Origin: Myxacorys chilensis ATA2-1-KO14
Lineage (GTDB): Bacteria; Cyanobacteriota; Cyanobacteriia; Leptolyngbyales; Leptolyngbyaceae
Assembly: GCA_019359275.1 (NCBI GenBank)
Contig: JAHHHP010000010.1
Coordinates: forward strand, 1-64,000
DNA length: 64,000 nucleotides
Direction of reading: 5' to 3'
The position numbers and the translations under genes are program-made. Shown in pieces: positions 46,494 to 55,194 of this stretch. Under the pieces are notes generated by a model. That model made no database searches. It had not been told where the DNA came from and worked only from the letters and a program-made list of their open reading frames with translations. Position 1 is the first letter of the stretch; every line of letters begins with the position of its first letter.

Positions 46494-47471
46494 TTATTTA
46501 ACCAATAGATTAACCAATAGAGTTTTCCAGATGTAGAAAGGGCTAAAGAGCCTACCGACAAAAAACTCCATTTCGCAAGCCGCAACGAGATCAACGGAGA
46601 GAACGCGGCGATTTTTAAGAAAATAAAGGGAGATTTTGCGGAGGTCGTTGAACAGCAGGAACGGAAACATGAGCGGTCTTTGCCAAGGGCGAAACCGCAA
46701 CATTCTAAAGCGGTGCTGGCTCAGACCAATAGTGCGAAAGAAATTCAGAAGATACGATCGCTCAAGTCGCCACTCAGGAATTTGATGCACGATCGTCATG
46801 CTTGGGTTGTACCAGATTTCCCAACCTGCAAGCTTGATGTGCGACAGCGCTTCCGTTTCTTCACCTTTGAGCGCAAAGCCATTTTTCACTGGGCCTTGAA
46901 CAATTTGCTTAGAAGAAACGTGGTCTAACCAGACCTGCCTGCGGATGACAAGCCCTGCGCCAACGGGAAGCCCGCGTTTGTAAAAATCATAGCGGAAACT
47001 GTCTTTCCGCTCCATGGTGGGCAAATAGTGAGCAATGCGATGAAAGTTTTGAGGCGGTTCGACTTCGTATTTTGGTAGAATCCGGCTGCCGTATGCACCT
47101 GCGTTCGGGTACTGTTGTCCAAACGTGTAGGCTGCCGCAACCCAAGTTAGAGTGGGGATGTTATCGTCATCGAGAAATCCGATCAGAGCGCCCTTTGCAG
47201 CTTCGATGGCCCGACGACGCGCGATCGCGGCTCCTTGCTGTGGCTCAAAAATATAGCGCAGTTCACAGGACTGATTCCATTCACTTTGATAGTGCTTGAC
47301 AACTTCTGCCGTATTGTCAGTACTGTTGTTATCAACAACAACAATTTCCCAATGAAGCTCTTCAGTATTTGTTTGCAAACGCAATTGCTCTAGTATGGCT
47401 GGGAGCTTGCTTGCTGCGTTGTAGCTCCGAATGACAATAGTAATATCTAACTGGTCTGATGAGCAGGGCAT
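46494..47471 (-). CDS. family 2 glycosyltransferase, HpsE-like
   Basis: 325 residues from the ATG at 47471; a TTG at 47513 is in frame. GT2 motifs are ITIVIRSYNAASKLP, VVDNNSTDNTAEV and GFLDDDNIPT (DxD-like), and the later part has LKGEETEALSHIKLAGWEIWYN. The sequence YGSRILPKYEVEPPQNF and the C-terminal hydrophobic helices match the hormogonium-polysaccharide glycosyltransferase HpsE as I recall it. It is convergent with the phototaxis operon, 29 bases from its last stop. A role in slime secretion for gliding is inference. Confidence 0.82.
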   Translation of the reverse strand: MPCSSDQLDITIVIRSYNAASKLPAILEQLRLQTNTEELHWEIVVVDNNSTDNTAEVVKHYQSEWNQSCELRYIFEPQQGAAIARRRAIEAAKGALIGFLDDDNIPTLTWVAAAYTFGQQYPNAGAYGSRILPKYEVEPPQNFHRIAHYLPTMERKDSFRYDFYKRGLPVGAGLVIRRQVWLDHVSSKQIVQGPVKNGFALKGEETEALSHIKLAGWEIWYNPSMTIVHQIPEWRLERSYLLNFFRTIGLSQHRFRMLRFRPWQRPLMFPFLLFNDLRKISLYFLKNRRVLSVDLVAACEMEFFVGRLFSPFYIWKTLLVNLLVK

Positions 47472-47630
47472 AGTATCGATACAGAATTCTGTATCTCTAA
47501 GTTGCCCAACCAAAGGGATTTTGTCACGATTCGCGCAAGGAACCGCAAAAAAGAGACACCTGCATTAAAAAAATTGAGGTGTCTTTAGCCGTGGAATATT
47601 GACGCTAACTAGACCTGAATCTGAAAATGA

Positions 47631-47999
47631 CTAGGTGTAAAGATCAGCTTTGGCGCGATCGCTCAGTAGCACTGAACCCTTAGCATCCATGCTAAAGTCT
47701 TCTCCGGGTTGCAGCCCCTGATGAATGAGTTGCTTGTAAAGCGTAATGGTTGTGATCCGGCGAATCTCTCTCATCACGTAACCTGGAATGATTTGTTCGA
47801 CTGCCCAGCAAAACGCGAGAGGGTCTACCCAAAGAAGGCGCTCTAAGCTAACAATCACGATTCCTGCAACATCTCGTAGGGTTAATTGGCATCTGAGACC
47901 AACGATGATAGATTTACCGATGTCAGCGTTGCGAGTCGCTAGAGCACAAGTCAGTCTACTAATTTCAGATTCTAGGTGCAGATGAGTTGTTTCTTGCAC
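47631..47999 (-). CDS. conserved-looking protein of unknown function
   Basis: 122 residues from a GTG at 47999 that has GGAG ten bases upstream; the frame is open to a TTG at 48104 without a ribosome site. The protein has an even mix of helix and strand: TRNADIGKSIIVGLRCQLTL, VDPLAFCWAVEQIIPGYVM and QGLQPGEDFSMDAKGSVLLS. It has no signal peptide. I do not recognise the family. It precedes the HpsE-like gene on the same strand, about 160 bases away. Confidence 0.6.
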   Translation of the reverse strand: MQETTHLHLESEISRLTCALATRNADIGKSIIVGLRCQLTLRDVAGIVIVSLERLLWVDPLAFCWAVEQIIPGYVMREIRRITTITLYKQLIHQGLQPGEDFSMDAKGSVLLSDRAKADLYT

Positions 48000-48330
48000 G
48001 GGCTGCTTTCTCCAAGGTTTGTAACGTTTCGTCAATTCGCTGGAATTTTGAAAAGTATACCTTGAGATAGATTTTTGGATTAGAAGAAATAGGTAGTTTA
48101 ACAAAACTTTTTAGTTCTAACTTGTAGAAAATAGATAGCTGTTAGGCTGGCCTTTGGCTCGACGAAGAGATAAAGTAGCTCTTTGTGATTAACGGTTTCA
48201 GGGATTTACTGCTTCTTGCGGGTCTAGAGAACCTGCTTTTCGCAAAGGTTCCTGCGATATGATTTGCCATAGACTACGTGTGCGTGTGATTGGCAAATAT
48301 CTATCTGTTAGGAATTACGAGGAAGAACTT
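48000..48330. other. intergenic region upstream of the GH57 gene
   Basis: About 330 bases between divergent genes. A frame extending the GH57 gene to 48259 is present, but nothing there looks like protein. I see no hairpin of note. Confidence 0.45.
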
Positions 48331-49848
48331 ATGACTATCACCGCCGATTTACACGCTCTAAATCCAATTAAGTTAGGTTTACCTAACATTTGTGGTTGGG
48401 AATCAGAAATTGCTTCCATTGTTCAAAGTACAGATCCGGTTTTTCTTCCCACAACTAATCTCAGTCTTGAAAGCATTTCGGCTGGATTTGCGTGTGCGCT
48501 GCACATGCATCAACCAACGACTCCCGCTGGAGCAAATGGCGAATTGATCAGCAATTTGCAGCACATGTTTGAGCATCCAAACGATGGAGATAACCACAAT
48601 GCAGGCGTATTTGCGTGGTGTTATGGTCGCATGGGTGAGTTTATTCCTGACTTGGTTGCCCAAGGCTGTAATCCTCGCATTATGCTCGACTACTCCGGTA
48701 ATTTGCTGTGGGGATTGCAGCAAATGGGGCGTGAGGATGTTCTGAACCATTTGAAACGAATTACCTGCGACGCTCAGTATCAGCCCTACGTCGAGTGGCT
48801 TGGCACGATGTGGAGCCATGCCGTAGTTCCGTCTACCCCCATTCCAGATATCAAACTACAGATCCAAGCTTGGCAGCAGTATTTTGCCTCGCTGTTTGGC
48901 GTTGATGCCTTGAAACGAGTCAAAGGTTTCTCGCCGCCAGAAATGCATTTACCCAACCATCCGGATACTTTGTTTCAGTACATTAAAGCGTTGAAGGAAT
49001 GTGGATATCGCTGGTTGATGGTGCAAGAACATTCGGTTGAGCGGTTAGACGGATCTCAATTGCGTCATGAACAGAAATATATTCCTAATCGCTTAGTGGC
49101 AAAAAATTCTAACGGTGAAACGATCAGCATTACGGCACTGATTAAAACGCAAGGATCGGACACAAAATTGGTCGCGCAAATGCAACCTTATTTTGAAGCA
49201 AAAGGATTGGGGAAACAGCAACTTGGTTCGGTTAGCATTCCGTCTCTTGTCACTCAAATTGCAGATGGTGAAAATGGCGGAGTGATGATGAATGAGTACC
49301 CACGAGATTTAATTCGGGTGTATCACGAAATCCGCGATCGCGGAGAAAATCATGCCGGTACAGTAGCGATGAACGGTACGGAATATTTGGAATTGATTGA
49401 AGCGGCGGGTGCTACGCCTGACGAGTATCCAACTATTCAAGCGGTTCAGCAGCACAAGATTTGGCAACAGGTGACTGCGGATCAGGCAACTCCTGAGAAG
49501 GTGGAAGAGGTTATTGCAACTCTTAAATCTAGCGACGATCGCTTTCACATGGATGGCGCATCGTGGACAGATGATCTCAGTTGGGTCAAAGGATACGAGA
49601 ATGTTTTAGAACCCATGAATCGGTTGAGTGCTAAGTTTCATCAGAAGTATGATTCGCTCTTAAGCAGCAATCCCTCGGTGACGCAGCAAGCCGACTATCA
49701 AGAAGCACTACTCTACAATTTACTATTGCAAACGAGTTGTTTCCGCTACTGGGGACAAGGCGCTTGGACAGACTACGCGAGGGAATTGTATCGACGAGGT
49801 GAGGCATCGATCGAGAGTCGAATGGTGAGAGAAGACTTTGGTGCCTAA
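48331..49848 (+). CDS. glycoside hydrolase family 57-like protein
   Basis: 505 residues from the ATG at 48331, with AGGAAG upstream. CALHMHQPTTPAG is the first GH57 region (the HQP block), and KGFSPPEMHLPN is the region that holds the nucleophile Glu in this family. DDRFHMDGASWTDDLSW near the end is another conserved block. Family members act on alpha-1,4-glucans, but this cyanobacterial subgroup is often annotated only as a GH57 protein and the substrate is unknown. No signal peptide is seen. Confidence 0.82.
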   Translation: MTITADLHALNPIKLGLPNICGWESEIASIVQSTDPVFLPTTNLSLESISAGFACALHMHQPTTPAGANGELISNLQHMFEHPNDGDNHNAGVFAWCYGRMGEFIPDLVAQGCNPRIMLDYSGNLLWGLQQMGREDVLNHLKRITCDAQYQPYVEWLGTMWSHAVVPSTPIPDIKLQIQAWQQYFASLFGVDALKRVKGFSPPEMHLPNHPDTLFQYIKALKECGYRWLMVQEHSVERLDGSQLRHEQKYIPNRLVAKNSNGETISITALIKTQGSDTKLVAQMQPYFEAKGLGKQQLGSVSIPSLVTQIADGENGGVMMNEYPRDLIRVYHEIRDRGENHAGTVAMNGTEYLELIEAAGATPDEYPTIQAVQQHKIWQQVTADQATPEKVEEVIATLKSSDDRFHMDGASWTDDLSWVKGYENVLEPMNRLSAKFHQKYDSLLSSNPSVTQQADYQEALLYNLLLQTSCFRYWGQGAWTDYARELYRRGEASIESRMVREDFGA

Positions 49849-49927
49849 ACGGGCTGTCGGAACGGGTCATTCAAAACTTCAGATACAGCATTCAAACTAG
49901 CAATCATGCAAACAGAACCAAATGCAA

Positions 49928-51115
49928 CTATTTTGCTGTTAACACTTCCGCTCTGATCCAATTGATTAATTCCAGATTGACCTGTTCTGGGCATTCGTCA
50001 TGAGCGCAGTGCCCAGCATTGTCCAGCGTCACTATTCGGAGCTTCGGGTTGTAGTTAGAAAAGCGCTCGACTGAATCAAGTGGGATCATTCGATCTTCTT
50101 TGCCCCACAGCAGCAGCGACGGCATTTTAACGTTGCTAAAAATAGAGCGAATGCTAGGACTAAACGTTGGACTCGCCATTGCTTTAAGAATGGCGCAGAA
50201 CGCTTTGGCTGAACCTTTTGTTCTCGCAGGCTTCACAAGAATCTCTAATAATTCATCGGTCACTGCTTCTTTACAGGCGTAAGCTACGCTTGCCCAATGC
50301 CGAACAATCCAAGGCTGCCGCAACACGTAAAACAACGGATACAACACAAGCGGCGATAGTAGAATCTTTTGGAGCGTGCGGACAAAGGGACGCAGCCCTA
50401 GCGGAATAGATTCATGGTGACTGGAGGTGTCTGGTAAGCTAATCATAGCAACGCCTCGCACCATCTCAGAATGAGCAGCAGCAGTCGCCAGACACGTCAA
50501 TGAACCAATCGAGTTTCCAACTAAAATAACTGGCTTATCAATAAAGGTTTTCCAAAAGTCGTGAAGCTGTTCGACCCAAAGTTCGACAGAGTACTCAATG
50601 TCAGGTTTGTCAGAGGCCCCAAATCCAAGCAGGTCAATCGCATAGACGCTGTGAGACTTAGACAGAGCTGACATGTTCTGTCGCCAGTGCCCAATCGAGC
50701 CGCCAAATCCATGTACAAAGATGACTGGAACCTGGCTGCGAGGGTTCGGAAAAACTGTGTGGTGAACCTTCCAACCGTTCCATGTGAATGTCTGCTGATA
50801 GCCAAACCGCCGAATTCTCTCTAGGGAAGGAGCCACGTGCTGCTGCTCTTCGGCAGGTTTGAAAGCGCTATAGAGGGCTTCTGCAGTACCGTTGGAGTCA
50901 GGGTTGAGCAACAACCAGCAGAGCGCGAGAAACGCGATCGTAAAAGACTGTGCCACAGCGATCGCAGGTGGAAGTCCATGAGTAAACGCCGTCAGGATAC
51001 GATCGCCGAGAGCCAACAACCAAGCTAGGTTGCCAAACTCCCAGATATCTCTGCGGAATTGAGCAATAAACTCAGAATTGGCGGTAGGGAACTCCAAGCG
51101 CTCGCTGCTAAACAT
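49928..51115 (-). CDS. alpha/beta hydrolase with N-terminal membrane segment
   Basis: 395 residues from the ATG at 51115, with GAGAGG upstream. A hydrophobic segment (AIAVAQSFTIAFLALCWLLL) sits near residue 55. The hydrolase core has VIFVHGFGGSIGHWRQN (oxyanion HG), the nucleophile in LVGNSIGSLTCLATAA, the acid Asp in LLWGKEDRMIP and the His in DNAGHCAHDECPEQVN. This is the cyanobacterial and plastid type that includes esterases and pheophytinase-like enzymes; the substrate is unknown. Confidence 0.87.
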   Translation of the reverse strand: MFSSERLEFPTANSEFIAQFRRDIWEFGNLAWLLALGDRILTAFTHGLPPAIAVAQSFTIAFLALCWLLLNPDSNGTAEALYSAFKPAEEQQHVAPSLERIRRFGYQQTFTWNGWKVHHTVFPNPRSQVPVIFVHGFGGSIGHWRQNMSALSKSHSVYAIDLLGFGASDKPDIEYSVELWVEQLHDFWKTFIDKPVILVGNSIGSLTCLATAAAHSEMVRGVAMISLPDTSSHHESIPLGLRPFVRTLQKILLSPLVLYPLFYVLRQPWIVRHWASVAYACKEAVTDELLEILVKPARTKGSAKAFCAILKAMASPTFSPSIRSIFSNVKMPSLLLWGKEDRMIPLDSVERFSNYNPKLRIVTLDNAGHCAHDECPEQVNLELINWIRAEVLTAK

Positions 51116-51368
51116 AGGACAACGCCTCTCAAGCAAGGTTGTAACTAAAAGCTTCGTAAGGTGGGAACTTAGGCCAATAAAGCCCGATTAAAAATAGACT
51201 TATCTTTACTTTGACGGACTTCTGAAAGATTGCCCTCTCTCTTACGTTACGGATTTGTTACAAATTGTTTACTCCGATTGACACCTCCCTGGATAGATTT
51301 TGCTTTCTAAAAGCTAATTTTAATGAGAAGTGTTCGGTATACCAACATTTAGTTACAAGGATCACGCC

Positions 51369-51560
51369 ATGAGTGGTAATGCAAGCAAAAAAGGGCAGTC
51401 CATCAAGCCCAATGTGAATCAAAACAGCAATATTGATACAGATCCAGGTGAAACGCCAACAGAAGTAGATTACTCACGTGATGACCAAGATGTTACGCCT
51501 GTAAACCCGGATGCGATGGAAAGACCAGATACTCACTCTAACGAGAAAGACAAAGAGTAA
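51369..51560 (+). CDS. small acidic disordered protein upstream of crtO
   Basis: 63 residues from the ATG at 51369, with AAGGA upstream; a longer frame starts at 51330. The sequence is rich in Asn, Asp, Ser and Pro (NQNSNIDTDPGETPTEVDYS, DAMERPDTHSNEKDKE), has no hydrophobic stretch and should be disordered. Its stop codon abuts the crtO ATG with no gap, so the two are translationally coupled. I do not recognise it; a stress or desiccation role is only a guess. Confidence 0.7.
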   Translation: MSGNASKKGQSIKPNVNQNSNIDTDPGETPTEVDYSRDDQDVTPVNPDAMERPDTHSNEKDKE

Positions 51561-53243
51561 ATGCAAGAATACGACGCAATCATCATCGGGGCAGGACACA
51601 ACGGATTGGTCTGCGCTGCCTATCTTTTGAAAGCAGGATATAAGGTTCTTTTGCTCGAAAAGCGCGAGATTCCTGGTGGGGCTGCAACCACTGAGGAACT
51701 GATGCCAGAGGATGCTCCTGGCTTTAAGTTCAGCCCTTGCGCAATCAACCATGTTTTTATTCACTTAGGACCCGTCGTACAGGAGCTAGAGCTTGAGCGC
51801 CACGGGTTAGAGTATTTGTTTTGCGACCCCGTTGTGTTCTGTCCACATCCTGACGGGTCATATTTCTTAGCGCACCGCTCGGTTGAAAAAACGTGTTCAG
51901 AAATTGAGCAATTTAACCCGCGCGATGCTAAGAAGTATGCTGAATACATTGACTTTTGGCAGCATATTATCCAGCTCGTTACACCCGTTTTTAATGCACC
52001 GCCCAAATCGATCAGCGATATTATTAGCAATTACAACATCAGTAAGCTAAAAGATGTGTTCTCGCTGACCGGATCGACGGATGGAACGCTAGATCTCATC
52101 CGGTCGATTTTATCTAGCGCGACTGATCAGCTAGAGGAGTATTTTGATTCAGAATTTGTCAAAGCTCCTCTAGCACGACTGGCTGCTGAGCTAAGTTCGC
52201 CTCCATCGCAGAAAACGATGTCGATTGGGGCAATGATGATGGCGTTGCGCCATCATCCTGGAATGGCTCGTCCGAAAGGAGGAACCGGGGCGTTAACCGA
52301 GGCTTTGGTTCGCTGTGTCCGCAGTTTGGGAGGCGAGATTCTGACTGATAAAGCCATTAAACAGATCTTGGTGGATGGCGATCGCGCAGTTGGAGTTCGA
52401 TTAACAAACGGTGAAGAATTTCGGGCGAAACGGGGCGTCATTTCTAGTTTGGATGCCAAGCGGGTGTTTTTGCACCTGATGGATGAGAAGGATGTTGATT
52501 CTGGATTGCGCGAGCGTGTTGATCGTCGGATTGTCAACCGCAATGAAGCGATTCTCAAAATCGATTGTGCGCTGTCTGAAGCGCCTCGCTTTGAGCATCA
52601 TAATCATCGTGATGAGTACATGATGGGATCGGTTTTAATTGCCGATTCTGTGAATCAAGTTGAGCTTGCTCATACCGATCCAGAGATTGGTCGCATTCCG
52701 ATTGATGATCCTTCGATGTACAGCGTTGTCCCTTCTCTTCTTGATCCAACCTTAGCTCCAGAGGGGAGACATACGCTTTGGATTGAGTACTTTGTGCCTT
52801 ACCAAATTGCAGGTAAGGAAGGCACGGGCATGAAGGGGATGGGTTGGACAGAGGAGTTGAAGAACGAGGTTGCCGATCGCGTGCTTCAGAAGTACGCCAC
52901 CTACGCGCCGAATCTTCAAAACTCGATTATTGCTCGTCATATCGAAAGTCCGCCCGAATTAGAAGCTCGCACTGGTATGTTGGGTGGCAACTATTACCAC
53001 TTGGACATGACGTTTGATCAGATGATGTGTTTTCGTCCACTGCCTGAACTCGCAAATTACAAAACTCCAATTGAGGGGTTGTACTTGACAGGAGCAGGCA
53101 CACATCCAGGCGGCGCGATTTCTGGGTTGCCAGGACGCAACTGCGCGCGAATCTTTTTGCAAGAGCAGCGATCGCTAACGCAAACGCTATCAGAAGCAGG
53201 AAATTCGATTAAATCAGTCGCAAAATCTGTCTTCAGTGATTAG
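51561..53243 (+). CDS. crtO: carotene ketolase CrtO-type (phytoene-desaturase family)
   Basis: 560 residues. The FAD-binding dinucleotide motif is AIIIGAGHNGLVCAAYLLKAG with LLLEKREIPGGAATTEE. The C-terminus has the family signature GLYLTGAGTHPGGAISGLPGRNCA. The conserved middle (FSPCAINHVFIHLGP, RPKGGTGALTEALVRC) is that of the CrtO group, which oxidises beta-carotene to echinenone, rather than phytoene desaturase itself. A related oxidoreductase activity cannot be excluded. It forms a unit with the small acidic gene immediately upstream. Confidence 0.83.
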   Translation: MQEYDAIIIGAGHNGLVCAAYLLKAGYKVLLLEKREIPGGAATTEELMPEDAPGFKFSPCAINHVFIHLGPVVQELELERHGLEYLFCDPVVFCPHPDGSYFLAHRSVEKTCSEIEQFNPRDAKKYAEYIDFWQHIIQLVTPVFNAPPKSISDIISNYNISKLKDVFSLTGSTDGTLDLIRSILSSATDQLEEYFDSEFVKAPLARLAAELSSPPSQKTMSIGAMMMALRHHPGMARPKGGTGALTEALVRCVRSLGGEILTDKAIKQILVDGDRAVGVRLTNGEEFRAKRGVISSLDAKRVFLHLMDEKDVDSGLRERVDRRIVNRNEAILKIDCALSEAPRFEHHNHRDEYMMGSVLIADSVNQVELAHTDPEIGRIPIDDPSMYSVVPSLLDPTLAPEGRHTLWIEYFVPYQIAGKEGTGMKGMGWTEELKNEVADRVLQKYATYAPNLQNSIIARHIESPPELEARTGMLGGNYYHLDMTFDQMMCFRPLPELANYKTPIEGLYLTGAGTHPGGAISGLPGRNCARIFLQEQRSLTQTLSEAGNSIKSVAKSVFSD

Positions 53244-53264
53244 CACCAAGTTCAACTGAATATG

Positions 53265-53323
53265 CTATCTGCCTAGAAGCTTGGTTAAATTGAACGAATT
53301 TATTCAAGCTTTTAGGCAAATAG
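53265..53323. repeat. 19-bp imperfect inverted repeat after crtO
   Basis: CTATCTGCCTAGAAGCTTG (53265-53283) and CAAGCTTTTAGGCAAATAG (53305-53323) pair at 17 of 19 positions, with a further AAATT / AATTT inside the loop. It lies just after crtO and 114 bases before the next gene, without a T-run. A processing stem, an attenuator or a miniature mobile-element remnant is possible. Confidence 0.65.
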
Positions 53324-53436
53324 TAATCGCAAAAACGATTGCGAAAAGCAGAGTTTATGAATATTAGTTAGATCACGATTAACAATCTGTAGCGCAACAG
53401 AGCGATAAATCAAAAAAATGTTTGGAGGGTTATTAA

Positions 53437-54609
53437 ATGAGCATACTAACAGTTGAAGAAGTAAAAACGCTAGTGCAAGAACCTAAAGAGTTGTGCGTTT
53501 CGATCTACATGCCGACTGTCGTAGCGGGAGCAGAAACTCGGCAAAACCCAATCCGGTTTAAGAACTTGATCAAGATGGCACAGCAAGAGTTGGTGAACAA
53601 TGGCCTAGATGAGGATGCTGCCAGTGGGTTTTTGCGTCCATTAATTGATGAGATCGATCGGGATGACTTTTGGCAACATCAAGATCGCGGACTGGCTATT
53701 TTTGTATCCGATACCTTCTACCGCTACTATCAAGTTCCACAGGATGTCTCAGAACTTGTGGTCGTTACCGAACAATTTCACCTCAAACCGATTCTGCCGT
53801 TTCTGACAGGCGATGGACGGTTTTATGTTCTCACATTGAGTCAGAAAGACGTGAGATTTATGCAAGGCGATCGCATGAGCCTGCGCGAAATTGAGGTTCC
53901 GAACCTTCCAACCAGCATGGATGAAGCCTTGCAGTATGACGAAACCTCCGGCGACGGACAGTTTCGCATTGGCACGACAAGCGGCGCATCGAATTTCACC
54001 AGTTCTCAGCAGCCCGGACAGTTTCATGGACAGGGCAGCCCCGATCAAGATGACATCAAACAAGATTTGCTGCAATTTTTCCATGTCATTGACGGCGCAG
54101 TTCACGAATTTCTAAAAGATAAACGTGCGCCCCTTATTTTGGCGGGAGTCGATTATCTTATGCCGATCTATCACGAGGCGAATACCTATCCTCATCTCGT
54201 GACCGAAGACAGCATCGCGGGCAATGTGAAAGTTGAGAAGCCAGAAGAATTACACGAAAAAGCCTGGGCGATCGCAGAACCACTTTTCACAAAAGCGATC
54301 GACGATGCCGCAAACTACTATCACGATTTGTCGAATACCGATGTGACCTCAACCGACCTGAATGAAACCGTTCCTGCCGCTTATTATGGGCGAGTGCAGC
54401 AGCTTTTTGTGGCAGTTGGAGTGCAGCAGTGGGGACGATTTGATGCCGAAGCTAACGAAATGCAACTTCACTCAGAGCCTGAGCCTGGTGATGAGGACTT
54501 GCTAGATGCGGCGGCGATTCAAACCATCGTAAATGGTGGCGTGGTGTATGCAGTTGAGCCTGAAAAGATGCCCGACAAGGCTGCGATCGCGGCAGTATTC
54601 CGGTATTAG
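53437..54609 (+). CDS. baeRF-type (bacterial archaeo-eukaryotic release-factor-like) protein
   Basis: 390 residues, beginning LTVEEVKTLVQEPKELCVSIYMPT, and with the three-part layout of the baeRF families: an N-terminal domain, a middle RNase-H-like domain (GDGRFYVLTLSQKDVRFMQG, DYLMPIYHEANTYPHL) and a C-terminal L7Ae-like domain (AAIQTIVNGGVVYAVE). There is no GGQ loop, so peptide release is unlikely; family members are suspected to act on stalled ribosomes or stress RNA. A strong GGAGG precedes the ATG. I suspect family 3 but did not verify it. Confidence 0.75.
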   Translation: MSILTVEEVKTLVQEPKELCVSIYMPTVVAGAETRQNPIRFKNLIKMAQQELVNNGLDEDAASGFLRPLIDEIDRDDFWQHQDRGLAIFVSDTFYRYYQVPQDVSELVVVTEQFHLKPILPFLTGDGRFYVLTLSQKDVRFMQGDRMSLREIEVPNLPTSMDEALQYDETSGDGQFRIGTTSGASNFTSSQQPGQFHGQGSPDQDDIKQDLLQFFHVIDGAVHEFLKDKRAPLILAGVDYLMPIYHEANTYPHLVTEDSIAGNVKVEKPEELHEKAWAIAEPLFTKAIDDAANYYHDLSNTDVTSTDLNETVPAAYYGRVQQLFVAVGVQQWGRFDAEANEMQLHSEPEPGDEDLLDAAAIQTIVNGGVVYAVEPEKMPDKAAIAAVFRY

Positions 54610-54690
54610 ATCTCATCCTAGTTGTGGATTAACCGCAACGGTAAATAGAAAACACTTGTGACAGAAGTTCATTGAATCAGGAGATGACTC

Positions 54691-55077
54691 ATGCAATACG
54701 ATGAATTCATCAAACACGTACAAAGCTACACTCAAGCTGATTCTCGTGAAACGGCTGAGAAAGCAGTTGTTGCAACGCTAGAAACATTGAAAGAGCGAAT
54801 TGTAGGAGATGAAGCCAGCCAACTAGCGGCACAGCTTCCAGAGCCTTTAGCAAAACATCTTAGAGGCCGTGAAGGCGAATTCGGCGACCACTTCAACCTT
54901 GAAGAGTTTTATAGCCGAGTTAGCCAAAAAGAAGGGGTCGATCCGTCGACGGCGGTTATTCATGTTAAAGGCGTTTTCTCGGTGCTAAATGCGGCAGTGA
55001 CGCCAGGAGAATTTCAGGATGTAAAAGCGAACTTCTCGAAAGACTACGATGAACTGTTTGCTCCCTCTGGGAACTAA
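54691..55077 (+). CDS. DUF2267 domain protein
   Basis: 128 residues of helical DUF2267: MQYDEFIKHVQSYTQADSRE, AEKAVVATLETLKERIVGDE, LAAQLPEPLAKHLRG and FNLEEFYSRVSQKEGVDPS. These small acidic proteins are common in cyanobacteria and are often stress-induced; no activity is known. GGAG lies upstream of the ATG. It follows the release-factor-like gene by 81 bases and ends at a terminator, so the two may share a transcript. Confidence 0.88.
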   Translation: MQYDEFIKHVQSYTQADSRETAEKAVVATLETLKERIVGDEASQLAAQLPEPLAKHLRGREGEFGDHFNLEEFYSRVSQKEGVDPSTAVIHVKGVFSVLNAAVTPGEFQDVKANFSKDYDELFAPSGN

Positions 55078-55106
55078 GAGCATTTCTAATGGTTGGCTCT
55101 ATCTTC

Positions 55107-55134
55107 CTAATCTAATCAGACTAATCTAATCAGA
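55107..55134. repeat. tandem 14-bp repeat (two copies)
   Basis: CTAATCTAATCAGA occurs twice back to back at 55107-55120 and 55121-55134, just ahead of the bidirectional terminator. It is probably a slippage product; no function is implied. Confidence 0.7.
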
Positions 55135-55136
55135 TC

Positions 55137-55171
55137 AAAACAGCCTTACTCAAAGAGAGTAAGGCTGTTTT
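55137..55171. terminator. bidirectional terminator between DUF2267 and hemB
   Basis: CAGCCTTACTC (55141-55151) pairs perfectly with GAGTAAGGCTG (55157-55167), preceded by AAAA and followed by TTTT. The genes on both sides point toward it. Confidence 0.9.
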
Positions 55172-55194
55172 GATTAATGACAATTAAAACGAAC

